Positions 60,700 through 64,000 of a stretch of 64,000 nt of DNA are shown one piece after another. The stretch is from positions 247,001 to 311,000 of the forward strand of contig CAUYUJ010012191.1 of assembly GCA_963575745.1 (NCBI GenBank), written 5' to 3'. The stretch comes from Prorocentrum cordatum. Its lineage: Eukaryota > Sar > Dinophyceae > Prorocentrales > Prorocentraceae. The position numbers and the translations under genes are program-made. The stretch's first letter is position 1, and each line of letters starts with the position of its first letter. The notes under the pieces are model-generated. The model did not search any database, was not told where the DNA came from, and worked only from the letters and a program-made list of their open reading frames with translations.

Positions 60700-61600
60700 G
60701 ATGCCAAACCCGCCGTTCAAAGAGCACGACATCCTTGGGGGCTACATCGCCTGTCTCCTAGCCATTCGAAGAACTACGCACGTATGACAAGAAATTGCGG
60801 ACTACGGAACTGCTGGCATACATATGCATCAACAGCAAGGTCCCCTATGATCATGGTGTTTGCCGCCGCCGTTAACGACTGGAGAAACAGGCATCTGGTT
60901 TCGACTGCCAGAAGTTACAAACATGGTTGGCGTTGACGGGGTGGACCTCGTGGCCTATGGCCAATGCATAACTGGACACGCAGCAATGAGACCGACTGCA
61001 TTACTCGCAATGCAGGTGCCAGAATTACGACGGACGACAACACTACTACCCAACCACGGAAGATGCGCAGTCACAGCTCAGGGCAAAGCCACAACTCAAC
61101 TGGACAGGGCAATCACGGCAACGGGCAGAGATGCAGCGAGAAGACCCACGCCGCGGAGATGTGTATAATCCTTGCTTACGCCGTCATGGGCGCCGTCTAC
61201 CACAGTTGCATGCAGCCGGGAGACCGCCAGGACTGGGACCTGGAAAGCGACGCGATGAACTCCTACGTCCTTTTGGAACCGTACTACTACATGTAATGGG
61301 CCAAAATATTACGCGACCAAGAGCCTCAGGTGGCAACGAGCACGCCGGGCAGGCGACGGATGGTGGCCGCCCCGCAAATGCGGGGCACGGCGGTTCATTG
61401 TTTAGTATACATCCAATGTTTTCAGCAATGGTTCTGGCGCGCCTCGCCGTGGCGTCCGATCGCCCGCCCTGTTAAGAATGGAAGCTCCCCCCCAATGCCG
61501 TCGCCTGCGCGTGCTCACGCCTGACTCATCGCAACCGTAGCGCTGCTTCTGCTCAAGATCTATGCGCAGCCGACCCGCGCGCCCTTGGCGCCACCATTGC
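60700..61600 (+). other. Possible continuation of the decayed LINE remnant
   Basis: Short open pieces such as HDILGGYIACLLAIRRTTHV, TGETGIWFRLPEVTNMVGVD and MNSYVLLEPYYYM occur in different frames on the plus strand with stops between them. They resemble coding sequence in decay. No domain is recognised. Confidence 0.35.
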
Positions 61601-61652
61601 CAAGGGCAGTACATCATGAAGCCTCCTCTGGATCTACATCCTCAGAGGCTAA

Positions 61653-63137
61653 CAGCATCCAGATCAAGAAGAAGACATTTGGGCACCTGCAGACGCATCT
61701 GGCAGAGTACCCAAGTTCACCGACATCGCCGAGGTCAAACTCCACAGCGCCAGCGGAGTCAAGGACTTAGACCACGCCAACCAGGAACAAGCTGCAGTTA
61801 TCAGCTCAGCCCCGTTCAGGACACGAAGCGGGGCCCCACCCTGGTACCGACAAGAAGGAATGCCGGCACTCATGTCCTACATCAAGGGCCACGACAACAA
61901 GAAGGCGCTCATCTACACCCCTGGAGACCCCCGAGCAGAACCACGCGGCTTTGCTCCTTGCGCTGGCGTTGTCAGGCCATCCCACGGAGCCAACGCGGCT
62001 CAGACCTTGGCGCGCAACTGCATCTACGTCTACCTCGACCTGGGCTACATCTACGTACCCGCGGCAGTGAAGGGAGGCTTCGTACGCGCCACCTAGCGAC
62101 GCCGCATCGCCATCGCCTACCTCGCAGCAACTGGGGGGTGTTGGAAGGACAAGGTCAAGGTGAGCTGGGTCACCGTGCTGGACAGCTTCATCGTGTACTC
62201 CAACACCGAGCTATGGACCGGCGCAGATCATTGGAGTGATCGGCCTGATCATTGCCCTCGCTACCGCACTGCTACAAAATGCCGCGCGCAAGAAGATGCA
62301 GTCAACGACCGCGACTCCAGGCATATCCCCGTCCACAACTTGGAGTGGCGCGACGTCCACAAGCTGGCAACCATTGGTCCACCACTACTATACGCACCAC
62401 CTTGGAATAACAAGGGCGAAAAGCCCTTCGCGAACCTCCATGCGCTGCGCATCCTAAGAAGGAATGACATGGAGAAGCGCCGCAACTACGAAGAGATCGA
62501 GCGCAAGGCCATCCTAGAGAGATACAACCAGAATGCGTGCATCGTGACTATCACCGACATCTACGGCGCGCTGCACCCCGCTTCAGAAATTGGTATACTG
62601 GCTGCGTGCGCAAGAGACATCGTTGAAGCCGCGGCGGAGGGGCGCTGCGCCAATGCCCGGACAACTGCATCCTACCCGCCGGCCGCCATCGCATTACTCC
62701 AAGCGATCGGCGGACTGCGATGCGAAGAAACCGACCTCAGAGGACGGCGAGTACCAGTGTATTCATGCCGCCAACGAGAAATCGCACTCCTATCAGCATG
62801 GACAGGCACGTACCGAACGCCACCACTATCCATGAGCGAGATCGACCACGTGGCGATTCTAAAATTGAGCGCACCCATCAGCGACTCGTGGCCCTCCATC
62901 ATCGACAACGCCTTCATCGAATGCCCAGCTATGGTGCTCCAGGAGATCACTGCGACCTCGGAGACATGCGCAACAATCAACGACGGAGCCACCAACGTCC
63001 TCGCGAAGGCCCACAGGCAGGGTATCATCTTTCACCGGGTCGAGTTTACCCCGGATGGAGATGCATTGCCAAGATGCAGGATACAGGAGACCCACAAAAA
63101 TCCTGCTAGGGGGCATCGTGCTGATCAATGTCAGTGA
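61653..63137 (+). pseudogene. Broken coding region, unknown family
   Basis: One frame is open from 61653 to a TAG at 62094-62096 and continues in the same frame to 63137. The text is protein-like: RVPKFTDIAEVKLHSASGVK, MPALMSYIKGHDNKKALIY, NCIYVYLDLGYIYVPAAVKG, then after the stop VTVLDSFIVYSNTELW and a long helical and mixed region including RRNDMEKRRNYEEIERKAIL and SDSWPSIIDNAFIECPAMVL. Between about 62222 and 62300 the sense seems to slip one base, to a frame with a clear membrane-like segment (IIGVIGLIIALATALLQNAA), before returning. Candidates are a decayed gene, a transposon polyprotein or an old viral insertion; I cannot choose. The internal stop could also be an intron. Confidence 0.5.
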
Positions 63138-64000
63138 CGTCGACGAGCTATCTGAGCAAGACGCCCACAAAGCAAGACAGTACCCCACCGCGGACGAGGA
63201 CTACCACAGCTCTCGCCATTCGCTTCCGCACCACCAGAAGCTACGCAATGCTGGCTTCAGCCCATCAATTGGATCCCGATCTACTTCCCCGACTGGAATG
63301 TAGCCTATCCAGAAATCCGACCACAAGAAGCGCGACGACCAGCGCGAATTATCCCAGCAAGTGCCCACTTACAGCTCATGCAGAGAAGGTCAACGCCACA
63401 GGTCCACCAGTCCGTCCCTTCACCTATGCCGACTCTCTTCCAGCTCATATACAACCAGAACGCGAATCTGACACCGTATCAGCCGCCGCCGCCGACGGGG
63501 CCACCCCCCAGACAGGGCCCCAAGACAGACCGCAACGACGACGCCGACCGCCCGATACTTCCGCAAGCCAGTCAGTCGCTCCGCGAAGGTGCAACCAAGG
63601 CGACGTCTTGCGGTCCGACCCCAGCCGCGATGCAATGCTTCCACCAGGATGGCAGGCCGTCGCCGACGTAAACAGGAGCCTCGCTTCCTACCACAACATG
63701 CAGACTGGCATCGCGCGAGTGGAAGTGCCGAGGGGGCGTCAACCACCACCCATGATGCACAGCTAACCGATATGAACGTCGAGGCTTTCAGCATCATCAA
63801 GGACGGCTGCTTCTACCGCAGCCTCAGGCCGACATCCCCCCCCCGCCCCGCGATCGCCCCCCAATGCCAGAAAGCCTTGCGAAACGAGGGCAGGCGACAA
63901 AGCGATGGCGCAGACCATCTCCACGACCTACTCGACAGGCTGAGGACCCAATGCCAACAGGGTCAGGAAGCGCGCGAATGGATCGATCGAGCACATCTGT
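63128..64000 (+). pseudogene. Coding continuation with WW-like domain and D-G-x-C-F-Y motif, runs off the window
   Basis: The sense appears to pass through three frames. A Pro/Gln-rich stretch at about 63240-63560 contains WIPIYFPDWNVAYPEIRP and LFQLIYNQNANLTPYQPPPP. At 63638-63736 there is LPPGWQAV, SLASYHNMQTG and VEVP, which has the first W, the Y-H-N and the G and P of a WW domain but lacks the second W. After a one-base shift near 63740, the frame from 63772 reads MNVEAFSIIKDGCFYRSL, resembling the catalytic D-G-x-C box of OTU cysteine proteases, then a helix-rich part to the window end. WW domains bind proline-rich peptides. The OTU assignment is tentative because only the first box is visible. 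Shifts may be introns or decay. Confidence 0.45.

Overview
The window looks like nuclear DNA of a dinoflagellate alga (inference). It is very gene-poor, has GC-rich tracts and huge triplet and minisatellite arrays, and carries two decayed LINE polyproteins of the kind common in dinoflagellate genomes: a CxxC-type ORF1, an APE-like endonuclease, an RT, an RNase H and C-terminal zinc-finger-like modules. I saw no bacterial operons, rRNA, tRNA or recognisable spliced-leader gene. No database search was possible.

Layout. 1-2.7 kb: small foldback elements and one convincing gene on the minus strand, a multi-pass membrane protein of unknown function. 2.7-5.7 kb: degenerate short minisatellite in ~400-bp higher-order units. 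5.7-10 kb: no gene seen. 10.0-15.7 kb: an almost complete but frameshifted LINE on the minus strand. 15.8-16.03 kb: CT-rich tract and a 100-N gap. 16.03-43.05 kb: the outstanding region, a head-to-tail array of repeat cassettes. 43.2-49.1 kb: (TA)n, (GA)n, (CGT)n, a 2.1-kb (TAG)n tract, a 73-bp array, a hexamer array and an inverted decamer array. 49.3-52.35 kb: ~105-bp GC-rich minisatellite. 52.35-52.93 kb: two foldback elements. 54.4-59.5 kb: GGA/CCT tracts and GC-rich repeats. 59.5-60.7 kb: C-terminal remnant of a second LINE on the plus strand. 61.6-64.0 kb: a broken coding region of unknown family, with a WW-like domain and a D-G-x-C-F-Y motif at the window edge.

The 27-kb cassette array is the best candidate for something undescribed. 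I counted 37 copies of a ~57-61-bp 3' cap, all on the plus strand. Each has an inverted repeat ending AGCTCTACGAG, then a GC-rich hairpin (GGCGGTAA/TTACCGCC), then CAGT, usually followed by T. Several cassettes begin with the matching 5' inverted repeat (CTCGTAGAGCT). Bodies are ~177-bp tandem monomers or one of several shorter AT-richer sequences, and some units carry unrelated inserts. Fixed 3' ends, variable 5' ends, end inverted repeats, a 3' hairpin, internal minisatellites and captured DNA together match what is known of non-autonomous Helentron/Helitron2-type (HINE-like) elements. That assignment is inference; a new class of cassette element remains possible.
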